Positions 45,896 to 57,983 of a stretch of 64,000 nt of DNA are shown here, piece after piece. Source of the DNA: Rhodocollybia butyracea (taxonomy: Eukaryota; Basidiomycota; Agaricomycetes; Agaricales; Omphalotaceae); assembly GCA_015501585.1 (NCBI GenBank), contig JADNRY010000086.1:1-64000 (forward strand), given 5' to 3'. The translations under genes were made by a program, and so were the position numbers. Numbering within the stretch: the first letter of the stretch is position 1; every line of letters starts with the position of its first letter. The notes beneath the pieces were generated by a model. That model was not told where the DNA came from and ran no database searches. It saw only the letters and a program-made list of their open reading frames with translations.

Positions 45896-46645
45896 ATGTC
45901 GCTTGCTCTCCCTATATCAAGCGTTTCTTCTTCCTCTTCTTCGTTTCCCACTTCCTCCCGCAAACGCACTACTTCGTTTTGCTCTTCGCCTAGTCTCTCG
46001 CCTAGTACTCGGCCTACGAAATCTGCGAGAACAGGAATGGCTTCTTCGTTGCGTCGTACGGAATCGTGTTTGAACCTCGCGGATATGCAGCGGCAGTATT
46101 CCACCGCTGCAGCTATAGCTAATACTACTACCCCTCTTCGTTCAAAGCGAAAAGCTGTTAATGCTAATTCTAAACTGACGTCTTCGACATCCCGTACAGC
46201 TCCTCGTACAGCACCTCCTCGTACAGCGCCTCCACCTCCTCCTAAACCAACTCCATTAAACACCAACACCTACCGCTCCTCCTCGCCCCTCTCTCCGAAA
46301 CGCATTACCCTCCCAGGTCGCCCTGTCTTCCCTCGTTCTAAACAGGAGCCCGACCTGTACAAGATGGCCATCATCGCACGCATGCGTTGTACGCCCGAAG
46401 GCCAGCGTATTCTTCACATGGGCCCCAAGCTCGCCTTCTCCATCATGTCCGCAACGAAGGAGCTCGAGCGGCTTGTCGCTGCGCAGCCCGAGGAGAATGA
46501 CGTTGTGATGTCGGACAGCGCGGCTGCGGCTGCGTTGAGTGCGTCGTGGGTAGTTGTTCCGCAGGATAGAGAACGTCATGCTGCGCCGCAAGGCTTTGCG
46601 GGTATGCCGACCCAGGATTGGGAGATGGTGGATTGTGGCGCTTGA
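45896..46645 (+). CDS. serine-rich conserved fungal protein, 249 aa, unknown function
   Basis: Single exon. I chose the ATG at 45896 (MSLALPISSVSSSSS); an upstream in-frame ATG at 45800 would give 281 aa. The N-terminal half is low complexity: Ser-rich, then basic (SSRKRTTSF), then a Pro-rich linker (PPPPPKPTPLNTN). The C-terminal part is compact: KMAIIARMRCTPEGQRILHM, then GPKLAFSIMSATKELERLV, an acidic link and a final WVVVPQDRE ... DWEMVDCGA. From memory, this C-terminal block resembles a conserved hypothetical family of Agaricomycetes; no biochemical function is known to me. A duplicate at 57122-57799 has decayed except in this C-terminal block. No signal peptide or membrane segment. Confidence 0.7.
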   Translation: MSLALPISSVSSSSSSFPTSSRKRTTSFCSSPSLSPSTRPTKSARTGMASSLRRTESCLNLADMQRQYSTAAAIANTTTPLRSKRKAVNANSKLTSSTSRTAPRTAPPRTAPPPPPKPTPLNTNTYRSSSPLSPKRITLPGRPVFPRSKQEPDLYKMAIIARMRCTPEGQRILHMGPKLAFSIMSATKELERLVAAQPEENDVVMSDSAAAAALSASWVVVPQDRERHAAPQGFAGMPTQDWEMVDCGA

Positions 46646-47160
46646 TGGGCTTCTCATACTTCTTTGGACACCATTCCGGAATAACTTATTTCCAGTCGTC
46701 TCTTTCCGCTTTGACCTTCGACCACCTACCTTATCATCTACTCTCACTCCCAGCCTCGTGCCGCCTGCGAAAGTGCTTCGCTTGCTGTACCCAACGGGAG
46801 TAGTAATTCATTTCATATGCAAATTCATGTGCGATTGGTTCCATGGTAATTACCCTGCAACTGCGCATACAGCTTATACGTGTCATACAGCGTGGGGCGT
46901 AACTGCACCACTCTCATCAACGTCGCCAGCTTGTGTTTCTTGGACCCTGATCGCGGTCCATGCACGTCGCATGGACCAAGCTCCAAACTCCAAGCTAGTC
47001 CGCTTATGCGGCGGACTCTTTTGTTTCTTTTGTCTTTCTTATCTGTTGTTTTTGTTTTACGAACCACTCATACGTACATACACATGCACACACATCGTCC
47101 TTCCTCGCTTCTTTCCTCTTTCCTCTTCTTTTACTCTCTCATCTCTCTTCCTCAAGGGTT
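46646..47160 (+). other. 3' region of the serine-rich gene with two small hairpins
   Basis: 46646-46830 is shared with the duplicate (57800-57983). 46831-47160 has no counterpart there. It includes two short inverted repeats: GGTCCATGCACGTCGCATGGACC (about 46945-46967, one in-stem mismatch region) and AGTCCGCTTATGCGGCGGACT-type at about 46998-47018. The frame at 46554-47162 is out of register with the gene. Confidence 0.4.
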
Positions 47161-48350
47161 AACGGTTACGCGTCACTTGTCTGTTGTACTACTAGTCATT
47201 AAAGTATAGTCATTACCTGTATTTCTCACCAACTCACGATACGAAACAACGAACGGATTTTTTTTGATTATTATCGCGTGTGCTCCATATAGTTGCTTTT
47301 GCATGCAGCTCTTCAAGTGAGATGTATAATCGCCGTCGGTGGTCCTTTGATACCGATCTGATACACATCGACACGTATCGATACATGATACATCTTTCTA
47401 CATCCGATATATCATTCAAGCGCCCTTTTAGATATTTGCCATACATACTGAATTAGCCTGTGATCTCGTATCCTCACCATCCCCATCATAAGTATCCCAT
47501 CATAGGTGTCCAATCATCCAAGTCCGATCCAAGTATAGCCAAGTATCAGCAAGTATCCCATTAAGTATATCCTTTTATATTTCCATCAATGAAGTATCAA
47601 TGAAGTATCATCGAAGTATCATCTAAGTATCCAATCATCTCAGTATTAAGTATCCCATCAACTACATCCCATCCATCCGTGTATTCACCGTGTATGCATC
47701 ATCATGAGTGCTAATGACGATGCTCACTCAATCACTCGATGCTCCTCAATGCACCCTGTTCCAACCCAACACCCTGAACGTTCCAACGTTCCAGTGCTCC
47801 AGCGTTCCAGTTGTTCAAGTGCTCCACTGCAACCAGAACGTTTCATCCACTAGCCCGAGGCGTTTTTTTATCCGCGCTTCAAAGGAAATCAAAAGTTTCG
47901 TCAAAGGTGGAATAGCATAGGAGGGAATAGAGTAGAATAGAGTGGAATAGAATAGAGTCGTGCTACTACGAAACTGGACTAAACTGGACTCAACCTATTG
48001 AGACCTATTGAGACCAGAAGTCGAAACCCCGGGCGTTACTAGTATAAGATCACTACTACTTACGGTTTGATATTTGGTATAGGGGACTATGATGTTGGCT
48101 TGTGCGATCATTTGCGATGTATGCGATGCAACGTATAAGCCAGTGGTGTATTGTACGAGTTGAATAAGGTGTAAAGGAGGTGTGTAAGCCGGTCCAAGCT
48201 GTACACTTACTCTATAGTAACACAGCAGACTCGACACGGACTCGGATCGGATCGACGGGTGTATGCTCATCTCCTCCTATCCTACCCCCTCCCGTATCCT
48301 CCTATCCCTACGATCATGAATCGCGCTCATGATGCACAACTTTTGGATGC
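47161..48350 (+). repeat. segmental duplication, first copy, with AAGTATC-type repeats
   Basis: It aligns with 60003-60141 joined to 62914-64000: CACTTGTCTGTTGTACTACT, TATCGATACATGATACATCT, and a degenerate run of AAGTATC/CCATC units at about 47480-47690. No coding content is supported. Confidence 0.65.
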
Positions 48351-50133
48351 GTGATCTAATCCCTACCTTATCCGACAATGGAAGGGCACAACCTAAATAC
48401 CAAGATACTTCTTAGTACCTCTACCTCACCGATCCCCTCCCCGTAACAGCCCGTAACGGGTTGCAACGGGACGTCTGGAACTCGTCGAAGACGCAAGGAC
48501 AGTGAGGCATGGATGAGGCCTGAGGCCTGAGGCCCAACGCGCAACAAGAGAAGGTCAAAAACTCTCCTAACTTCAAAATCTTACTTCAAGCGCTAGCAGA
48601 TAGCATATAGGTTACAGCAAGGTTATAAGATTATAAGGTTACAAGTAATACATCTGAATTATGTAAAGGCTCGCGCTGATTCGATTTTTTTCAATAGAAA
48701 CTTGTATTCATGAATCGTGGTTGAAAACAAGTCGATGGCAAGTTGTATTTATGAATCATGATTGAAAACAAAAAACCCGGCACCTTTGCGGGTTGAAAGT
48801 ATTAGGTTGTGAGTATGAGGCAGCATGAGGGGGTATTAGTTGATGTATTAGTTGATGTATTAGTCGATGCATATATACCCTCGCATCTCCTCCTAGCCCC
48901 TCCTGGCCCCTCCTCGCCCATCCCCTACGATCCTATCCCAATGCATCACGAATCACGAATTATAATGTCTGTCCCACCCTAAACCGTGGACCCCGAGATA
49001 CCCAAGATACTGGCAATCAAGTACTACTACGGCGAGTCTTTCGTACAAAGATTAGCCGTTCCATTATCCATCTCGTTGTCCATCTCGTTATCTATCCTGT
49101 ACGCGACAGTCAGATCACGGTACAACAATGCTAGCTAATATTTTAAAATAATATATGGCACTTGAATGACACTGCACTTCGATTGTGATCCGGTACGGAA
49201 AGGTATGCTTGTTTTCATGGAACATATTGAAACCTTATGCGAAATGCCCACCTCGCGGGTAGTATGAGAGATATGAGAGTGTATGCGTCGATGTATTAGT
49301 TAATGATCGGATGGACCCATCCCATCTCCTCCTAGCCCCTCCTCTCCATCCCAACCCATCCTACTATCCTGCCCATCCCAACAACAACGGACTGATGTCT
49401 GTCCCAACTTAAATTTTAAGTCACCGAAGCATCCAAAAATACCAAACTCTTGGCATTCGTATGAACATATCTAATGAAGGTAACTAGCCTGTGCGCGCTG
49501 CCCGTGCTTGGGACTCGATCCACTTGGGCTACTCGGGGATGGCAGAGATTATTATCATTCATTAAAACTGTAAGTCTGTATTGAGAAGTTGACCCAGGCC
49601 ACGGCGGGGATGAGGCTAGCGGCCGAGTCCTACAACGACTCATCACATGTGTCTACTTGAGATTCGGATATTATATGTATCACCAGAAACCCCACTCACT
49701 GTGATTCAAGTAGAATTCGAACTTGGCGCTTTAGAATCCCCCGGGGGTCAAATTCTGATGAAAAGTTACTAGCCCCCCTAAGTTGGGACATTGGAGGGGT
49801 GAACTGTGACTGAAGCGAAAGTTTACAAAAAATTCAGTACAGATCCTTTTGAAAGCATTTTGAAAATGTTTGATAATTTATTTAACCGGGTTTGAACTTA
49901 TGACATAGCTGAAATAGCTGAAATGAACAGTATTATTGTTAACACCATAAACCTAGACATGCTTGTATTCTTTTGAGAATCCTTTTACAAATTATCAAAT
50001 ACTTTGTGTGAGCGATTGTCCTGATGGCATTGGAGTCAGAAGAAGGAACCATGATAGAAAGAATAAAATGGTTTACCAGTGAAGCATCGAGCCCAATTGG
50101 TTCCAGGAACAAAGTTTTGAAGATCAAGTGAGG
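48351..50133. other. intergenic, no gene recognised
   Basis: Two related C-rich blocks (TCTCCTCCTAGCCCCTCCT near 48885 and 49325), each preceded by GTATTAGTTGATG-type repeats and followed by CTGTCCCA, indicate a small local duplication. No frame worth naming. Confidence 0.4.
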
Positions 50134-53100
50134 TCATGGGAGTGAAGAGATAAGCATTTGCAAACGTGGAAGTGACAATCCATACCGATACTCGGGAGGA
50201 ATCCACAGTATAAGAGATGAATCTGAACTACAAAGCCATCCATCAGGTCGGAGCGAAACCGTGTGAAATGAAGGACTGGAGTGCAAACTATGATGGCCAT
50301 TATGCAATGGACAAAGTGAGAAAGTATATGCATGCCGGTCATGAATGGGGGAAGTATCTGAGGTGTGAGTATGAGCCTCAACCAGTATTGGTGTATCAGA
50401 TGAAGAAAATGCTCTGAGAGTATGGAGTTGATCCTCATTCATACCAGTCTCGACATTCCATATCCTCACAGAATTGTCAGATGACCCAGACACAATTTTT
50501 TTCCCATCAGGGGAAAAGGCAACCGAATTTACACCATTTGTGTGGCCTTGAAGGGGGTTTCCTTCAGCCTTTTGAGTGTCTGCATTCCATATCCTCACAG
50601 AATTGTCATCCGACCCAGACACAATTTTCATTCCATCAGGGGAAAAGGTAACTGATCTGACAGGATCTGTGTGGCCTTGAAGGGGATGTCCTTCAGCCTG
50701 TCCAGTTTCCGCATTCCATATCCTCACAGATTTGTCATCAGACCCAGAAACAATTTTCAGTCCATTAGGGGAAAAGGTAACTGAATAGACACAACTTGTG
50801 TGGCCTTGAAGGGGGTTTCCTTCAGCCTTTCTAGTTTCTGTATTCCATATCCTCACAGAATCGTCATCTGACCCAGACACAATTTTTTTTTCCATCAGGG
50901 GAAAAGGCAACTGAATGGACAGGATTTGTGTGGCCTTGAAGGGGGCTTCCTTCAGCCTTTCCAGTCTCTGCATTCCATATCCTCACAGAATTGTCAGATG
51001 ACCCAGAGACAATTTTCTTACCATCAGGGGAAAAGGCAACTGAATTGACAGGATTTGTGTGACCTTGAAAGGGGCTTCTTTCAGCCTTTCCACTTTCTGC
51101 ATTCCATATCCTCACAGAATCGTCATGTGACCCAGACACAATTTTTTTTCCATCGGGGGAAAAGGCAACTGATGTGACAGGATTGGTGTGTCCTTGAAGG
51201 GTGCTTCCTTCAGCCTTTCCAGTCTCTGCATTCCATATCCTCACAGATTTGTCAGATGACCCAGACACAATCTTCATTCCACCAGGTGAGAAGGCAACTG
51301 ATCTGACAGGATTTGTGTGTCCTTGAAGGGGGTGTCCTACAGCCTGTCCAGTCTCTGCATTCCATATCTTCACAGAATTGTCACCTGACCCAGACACAAT
51401 TTTTTTTCCATCAGGGGAAAAGGCAACTGAATTGACATAACTTGTGTGCCCTTGAAGGGGGCTTCCTTCAGCCTTTCCAGTCTCTGCATTCCATATCCTC
51501 ACAGATTTGTCCCATGACCCAGACACAATTTTTTTTCCATCAGGTGAAAAGGCAACTGAATTGACATAACTTGTGTGCCCTTGAAGGGGGCTTCCTTCAG
51601 CCCTTCCAGTCTCTGCATTCCATATCCTCACAGATTTGTCCCATGACCCAGACACAATATTCTTTCCATCAGGGGAAAAGGCAACTGAATTGACACAACT
51701 TGTGTGCCCTTGAAGGGGTTTTCCTTCAGCCTTTCCAGTCTCTGCATTCCATATCCTCACAGAATTGTCATATGACCCAGACACAATTTTTTTTTCCATC
51801 ACACGAAAAGGCAACTGAATAGACATAACTTGTGTGGCCTTGGAGGGGGCTCCCTTCAGCCTTTCCAGTCTCTGCATTCCATATCCTCAGAGACTTGTCC
51901 CATGAACCAGACACAATTTTTTTTCCATCAGGGGAAAAGGCAACTGAATTGACAGGATTTGTGTGGCCTCGAAAGGGGCTCCCTTCAGCCTTTCCAGTCT
52001 CTGCATTCCATATCCTCACAGAATTGTCATCTGACCCAGATACAATTCTCTGTCCATCAGGGGAAAAGGCAACTGAATAGACATAACCCGTGTGGCCTTG
52101 AAGGGGGTTTCCTTCAGCCTTTCCAGTCTCTGCATTCCATATCCTCACAGATTTGTCCAATGACCCAGATACAATTTTCTTTCCATCAGGGGAAAACACA
52201 ACTGACAAAACCCCCTCTGTATGGCCTTCCAATATTACTTCCAAAGATGGCCAGTGCAACATCTGACCACTACATAGTACTGCTGTCTTGGTAAAATGTG
52301 AACAGTATACTTGTTGAAGGATTGAACATCTTGGGATGAATGGCAATGCTGAAACATATATATGTGGTGTGGCTTCAACCATAACTCTCGCAAAGATGTC
52401 AACAAAATGTTTCATTTCCTCAATTAATATTTGCAAGTTTCCAGTCCATGGAGACACCTATTTTTGTGGGATATCAGTCATTCATGTTAGTACCAGGTAA
52501 AGTAAAAGTTGAATCTACACACTAATGGCAGCCGTATCCATTCTTTCACATTCTTCAAAATCCTAGGAATTACATGCACTTTACCAAGGATACTAAGCAC
52601 CTCCATCCAGTACAATGAGAAGTAATAGAGAAACCGCTTGGCTAGGCTTAGTGCACTTTGACTGGGTTCTATAGCAAGCAGATGGCCATCACAGAAACAA
52701 CAAGCATACAAAAGGTCTTCTGAGAGACCCTGCAAAATTCTGGTACTCATGTCCTTTACTTCTGAGTTGGGCAGATAAGAGCTTGGCAAGTCGCACATAT
52801 TAAAATGCAGCTTCTCAGTCATCAGTTGAATGGCGCCTATTCCCATAGTGTCATGCCCAACAGATAGATCTATCGCATACTCTCCACTTCTACCTTCATC
52901 CAATAGAAAGTCACGTACAGATGTGTGAATTGGGCGGACAGGGGTATGCATGTTGTCTACTCCAGTAAGCAGGGACCCAAGATATGGAATTACTAGATCC
53001 ACACTTTCCCGAGTGTCCACTCCGCCTGAGTATCGAGCATAAGCTGACTGAAACTCCTTCAATGAAAATTGTGAGAGTGGCTGAGATGCCACTAGCATTT

Positions 53101-54487
53101 GAGACATGACCATCCTGTATTTCCACATGACTTTCTCATTTTTGGAGGCAAAATTTGCCTGTAGGATAGACTTATATACTATATCAAGTGGCTGCAAACC
53201 CTCATTGAAACTTGGAGCAAGTGACATGAAGTACTCAAAATGCTCCTGCATTGTTGTGCCTCCCCATGGTCCTCTAACAAGTGCTTCACAGACTGTGTAA
53301 GCCCATTGGAAAAGGCCTTCAGCTCTCTCAGCAAGGAGTTTGCATTGAGTGTCATCCAGTCTATGAACCTGGACTCTTGTACTACTCATACGTTTGCAGA
53401 CATATGCATAAATATCCTTTGGGGTCCCTTCCAATTTTGTGATATCCTGAACTTGAACATCGTCAGAATCAAGGACACTTGTAACATCACGCTCCGGTCT
53501 GGATGTAACAAAGATGCGGAAGTGTTGTGGCAAGTCATGTACTCCATTGAACAACATAGAAATGAACTCCTCTCTTGGTCCACCAATTTTCTGAGGAGCA
53601 CACTCATCCAGAGCATCAATTATTATAACTACTGGCTTCTGTTCAATAACCCTTTTAGCAGGATCTAGAATGAGCTTTTCCCACTCCTCTTCCATTGTGA
53701 AACTGCTGAGGAGATATGGATCATTGTCTGGAATCACTCCAAGCAAATGTTCTCCAATGGCTGGTGAATGTAGCCCTAAGTTATAGGCAATGCTATGGAT
53801 GGCCCGGCTTGGAGTGCGCTCAGCTGCAAATGTTCTATCAAAACTGAAGAAGGCTCCAAGGCGGTTCAAGCCTTTGAGCTTTTTCCCAATTGTGTGGCTG
53901 ATTGCCGACTTCCCTGTGCCAGCAGGTCCATAAAGAACAAATATCCGTGAGGCATTATCATCAGAACTAAAAACCCAGTTAGTAATATTGTTGATGATTT
54001 CTGTTCTGGTTCCTTCCAAACAGAGTTTTTGAGAGGAGATGTAGGTGTCTGTAACAGGATTCAGCTTCTGGAAAAGCGTCTGTCCAAGATTGATGGGAGC
54101 TGTACATTTTAATTTCATAAATTCATAAAGTAACTGCCATAAGAGCCTGGTTGACAACTATTCACCTTGCGAAACATTGTATTGGTTTCCTTGTACTGCG
54201 TTGAACTGTCCTCCACTGATATTGAAATTGTGAGCATCTGGGAACATCGACATTCTAGTTGACTGAGTTTGACAATGGTAGTGGTTGCGGTCGAAGATGT
54301 ACCTGCCACATGTCGTACCTCCTTCAATTAGCTTAAGGGCAGGTTGGACATGCATCATGTGGTGAAGAGCATCAAGATCGGCGGTTATGCCGTTGTATCC
54401 GATTGGCGCTCGATAAACGCTTCTCGTTCCGTTCAATCCCGTCCTGGACCTCAACAAACCCAGACTCGCTGAATGTGATCCATGCAT
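50134..54487 (-). pseudogene. NACHT-WD40 (STAND/NLR-like) gene with two frameshifts
   Basis: Architecture, read on the minus strand: exon 1 (54487-54166) ends with FNISGGQFNAVQGNQYNV, the N-terminal signature of many fungal NLRs. Exon 2 (54099-52523) carries the NACHT NTPase with P-loop GPAGTGKSA and Walker B VVIIIDALDE. Exon 3 (52457-50134) encodes 14 WD40 repeats of 43 aa and a degenerate tail (DGWLCSSDSSLILWIPPEYR). Introns are 66 and 65 nt; the second has a TACTAAC branch site. Two one-base insertions, T9 instead of T8 at 51787-51795 and 50883-50891, shift the frame inside repeats 4 and 11; without them the protein would be about 1406 aa. NACHT proteins act as nucleotide-driven oligomerising switches in fungal non-self recognition (HET-D/HET-E relatives). 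The start is uncertain; M at 54253 is an alternative. Confidence 0.85.
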
Positions 54488-55113
54488 AACTCAAAGCAGC
54501 AGTCCTGCCCAGCTCAAATTCTAGCTCAGACTGTCTGTACTTACTCACGGAGTTCCCGGACACTTCCCCAGCATTATTCTTCCGACTAAATCCGCCTTAC
54601 CTGAATCGATCATCGATCATCAGTGACGTGCTTTCTATACACTAGAACGTAGACACAACATTCATAGAGGACCAAGGAGTAGATGTGCTTGGTTGTGGAG
54701 GATATCGAGCGCGAAAGGAGTCAATGTGAATTTGGGGGCTGGTGTTGTAGGAGGCGAAAATCAAGACCCTGTTCTGAGCTAGCATTTGGCCGTCTGTTCG
54801 AAGACGCGCACGGTACGTGGTCGCAAGTTCTCAGGAATTGCTTTTCAACTTTTGGAATACATTTTCACTGTTGTCATTTTACCGCCACGAAAAGATTGCA
54901 ACCAGCCCTAGTCGGATTCGTTCTACACGGGGATGGGTCGAGAACTTGGGCCGGTTAATTGTCCTTCTTTCTTCTAGCCCGTGATTTATACACGTTCCTC
55001 ACTGAACAACATACGATACACAAGACAAAATCGCTCTCGAAATCCCTTGGAGTGTCCCCTCCGGCTTGCTCTCGCGCATTGCAGTACTGGACGTTATTAC
55101 TCAAACCAAAGCA
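54488..55113. other. intergenic, weak frames only
   Basis: Upstream region of the NACHT gene. The short frames at 54372-54563 (minus) and 54683-55312 (plus) show no recognisable domain or conserved splice structure. Confidence 0.35.
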
Positions 55114-55684
55114 TCACACTGGGACCCTAGTCGCATTCCACACTGAGCAGTCCTCTAACATATCCACCTCAAATGATTCTGCGAAGCCATCTCCTTGGAC
55201 CGCGGATCGTTTAGAGTTGCTGTTGACCTGTTCCGCTTCCAACTGGCAGCGAATTCGGATTATATGTGGATGTGGAGGAAGAACAGCCGCATACGCCTCG
55301 ACTGAATTTTGAAGGGAAAGAAGGACTGCTGGCGTTAGTGCAAGCTGGGTTTCAATGGCATTTCCATGGTAACCAGGTAGTATGCAGTGGCCGAAGAACA
55401 TTATTTACCAAGAGAGCTGTACAATAAACACAGTCAGTAGGTGGTTGCAATGCCCTTAAATCCCCTTTTAAATCTAGATTCTTTCTAGGCGCTGTACACG
55501 TAAACTTTAAAGCACAAATATCAGGAATCGCTTGTCTAATCTCAGCCATCTCAAGAGCCCCATATTGTCTTTCGTTGTCGTTATCAATATCGATGTGGAA
55601 TTGCCCAGTGCCATCCATGAAGTCCTTGAAGTCTACAGCCTTAAGTATGGATCCGTCGATGTAGCGTTTCACCAGTGCCAACAC
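55114..55684 (-). CDS. possible two-exon hypothetical gene (5' end unknown)
   Basis: Exons 55684-55409 and 55344-55114 join in phase 0 across a 64 nt intron (donor TTG|GTAAAT, acceptor CCCAG) to about 168 codons with no ATG at the 5' edge, so a further upstream exon is needed. The reading includes ALVKRYIDGSILKAVDFKDF, HIDIDNDNERQYGALEMAEI and later AYAAVLPPHPHIIRIRC. Composition looks protein-like (acidic/hydrophobic alternation) but I do not recognise the family. It could equally be a gene relic. Confidence 0.3.
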
Positions 55685-55709
55685 CTTTGAGCCTGTCCAT
55701 GCATTCCCT

Positions 55710-57121
55710 AGAGCCCATCATGTCTTAAATCCTTTGACAGAGTTTTCTCCAGCCCTGGCGCCTTTGGGACGTGCTTTAATTGACTCTCTTACATGACCCT
55801 CGAGCCTTAACGTTCAACCATATGACCACAAAAATTCAGACTCGGTCACGACTCATGTATACGTCCTTATTCTCAAATTTGATGTCAATATCATCAACGA
55901 GTATCAGTACCCGGCCCTAGTCGGAATGGGGTTCCTGAATAGGTCAACTTGCCTTGAAAGGTTGTTTTTGTTCATTGCAGCGACCTTTCAGAGTGCAAAC
56001 TCGGTTAATGATGGATACGAAAGCTGGTGCGCGGTATTACGAGAAAAAGGATCAGAAAATTGGTATGTTCCGACAATCCGGCAACAATACCTCGATACTG
56101 TTGCTAATCCCCCTGGGGATTTTTTGGGACACGGAGGCTTACAATCACCTACAGAAGTTCAATTTCAGATGAACGGATGTGATCCTGACAGCAAAGGATA
56201 TTCATGAGGTATCTGTATATTGGAGGAGGTTCACTGAGACTCTGAGAGCGGCTCAGAAGAAGGGAGGGATGGGAGCTTAATGGAGAGCGAGGGGGATTAA
56301 TCAAAGCATATCCGCATCCAAACATTTTCGTCTCTCTTTCCCCCATGACACGCTATGGTCTACCTTCCTCTTCGCGGGTTGAGCTTGCAGTAGCGCGTCT
56401 CCGTTGTGGGACCCTGCTTTATGGCGAAGCCAGAGTAAATCTAACTATCTATATAGCAGCCAGCGCGCGCCTCTAGGCCTTCACCCGCGGAAACGCCCCC
56501 ACCCAGTGCACCCGCAACACAAGCGGCGCCAGATATTGTCTTGATCTTTGTGGTATGATACTCCAGTGTATATCAAGTGTATATCGGTGCAAGGAAGGTA
56601 AATAGACGTAAAGCTCATTTATTGTTGGCATAGTACTGCATTTAAGAGATACACTCACGCTCTATCTTAATTATGCCAATCAAGACGCATATCCAGGCGT
56701 TCGACGCAACACAGCGTGACAAGGACAAAAACACAGTGTGACAAGAACAAAAAGTGATAGAACGGCCCGCCGGAACGACGGGAGATGATCATGTGACCCA
56801 CTAGTTACGGGTTGTATTGGCGACGATGGTGATGGAATTTCAGTCTGGTTCATCCTCACGGCGCCGTTACTATTAGTGTTCTGGGATGGTTATTGCCCGA
56901 TGAAGTACGTCTCTAGGTCTCTGCTGTGTTTTATTTTCCCTAATGCTGTGTTTGCAGACCACGAGGCGACTTGCATTGGATATGGCTGTTTTACGAATTC
57001 TATGGCGATGTTGGCCATGTCAGGTTTCATCTCAATTTCTGACTGTTATGCGAAGATGGCAGTGAAGGGTTTGCCAACGCTGCAAGTACGTCGTTTCTAC
57101 AATTCATCTCTACACTAATAC
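55710..57121. other. no supported gene
   Basis: Short frames at 55926-56207 and 56876-57118 have no recognisable features. A TTGTTCATTGCAG acceptor-like site at 55979 precedes one frame (MMDTKAGARYYEKKDQKIG), which may be an isolated exon relic. Confidence 0.3.
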
Positions 57122-57799
57122 TCATGGCAAGAAGCGCATAACCTCGTTCTGCTCTGCACCCAGTCTCTCGCCTAGTACTCGGCCTACGATATCAACAAGA
57201 CCAATGGCTTCTTCTTCGCGTTGTACCCAATCGTGCTTGAGCTTGAACGTTTGAACCTCGCGGGTGCAGCGGCAGTATTCCATCGCTGCAGCTACGGCTA
57301 ACACTGCTCCTCTTTGCTCAAAGCAAGCTGTTGCTAATTCACATGCCGCATCTTGTGCAACACCTCGAACACCTCCTTGCAGCGCCTCCACCTCCTCCCA
57401 AACCAACTCCACTAAACACCAACACCAACCGCCCCTCCTCGCCCCTCTCTCTGAAACGCATAACTCTCCCAGGTCGCCCTGTTTTTTCTCGTTCCAAGCA
57501 GGAACCTGATCTCTACAAGATGGCCATCATCGCACGCATGCGGTACGCCCGAGGGCCAGCGTATCCTCCACATGGGCCCGAAGCTTGCGTTTTCCATCAT
57601 GTCCGCTACGAAGGAACTCGACCGGCTCGTTGCTGCGCAGCCCGAGGAGAATGACATTGTGATGTCGGACAGCGCGTCTGCGGCTGCGTTGAGTGCGTCT
57701 TGGGTTGTTGTTCCGCAGGATAGAGAGCGTCATGCTGCGCCGCAAGGCTTTGCGGGTATGCCGAGCCAGGATTGGGAGATGGTAGACTGTGGCGCTTGA
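57122..57799 (+). pseudogene. decayed duplicate of the serine-rich conserved gene
   Basis: It aligns with 45957-46645 but lacks the true start. It breaks frame in the Pro-rich linker and again at ATGCGGTACGCCCGAGG (near 57538), where a base or two present in the intact gene (ATGCGTTGTACGCCCGAAGG) is lost. The last part (57572-57799) still reads MGPKLAFSIMSATKELDRLV and ends DWEMVDCGA. The 3' flank to 57983 is also shared with the parent. Confidence 0.8.
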
Positions 57800-57983
57800 T
57801 GGACTTCTCATGCTTCTTGGGACACCATTCCAGAATAACTTATTTCCAGTCGTCTCTTTCCGCTTTGACCTTCGACCACCTACCTTATCATCTACCCTCA
57901 CTCCCAGCCTCGTGCAGCTTGCGAAAGTGCTTCGCTTGCTGTACCCAACGGGAGTAGTAATTCATTTCATATGCAAATTCATG

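Noticed and set aside
45859..46269. Antisense 136 aa frame over the serine-rich gene
   Set aside because: A Gly/Glu-rich shadow of the Ser/Pro-rich codons on the sense strand.
46554..47162. 202 aa frame overlapping the end of the serine-rich gene
   Set aside because: It is out of register with the conserved C-terminus and is not kept in the duplicate at 57772-58157 beyond the shared 3' flank.
50410..52240. Regular ~129 bp direct repeats, CRISPR-like at first sight
   Set aside because: The whole unit is conserved and encodes a WD40 repeat in frame; there are no spacers and the organism is a eukaryote.
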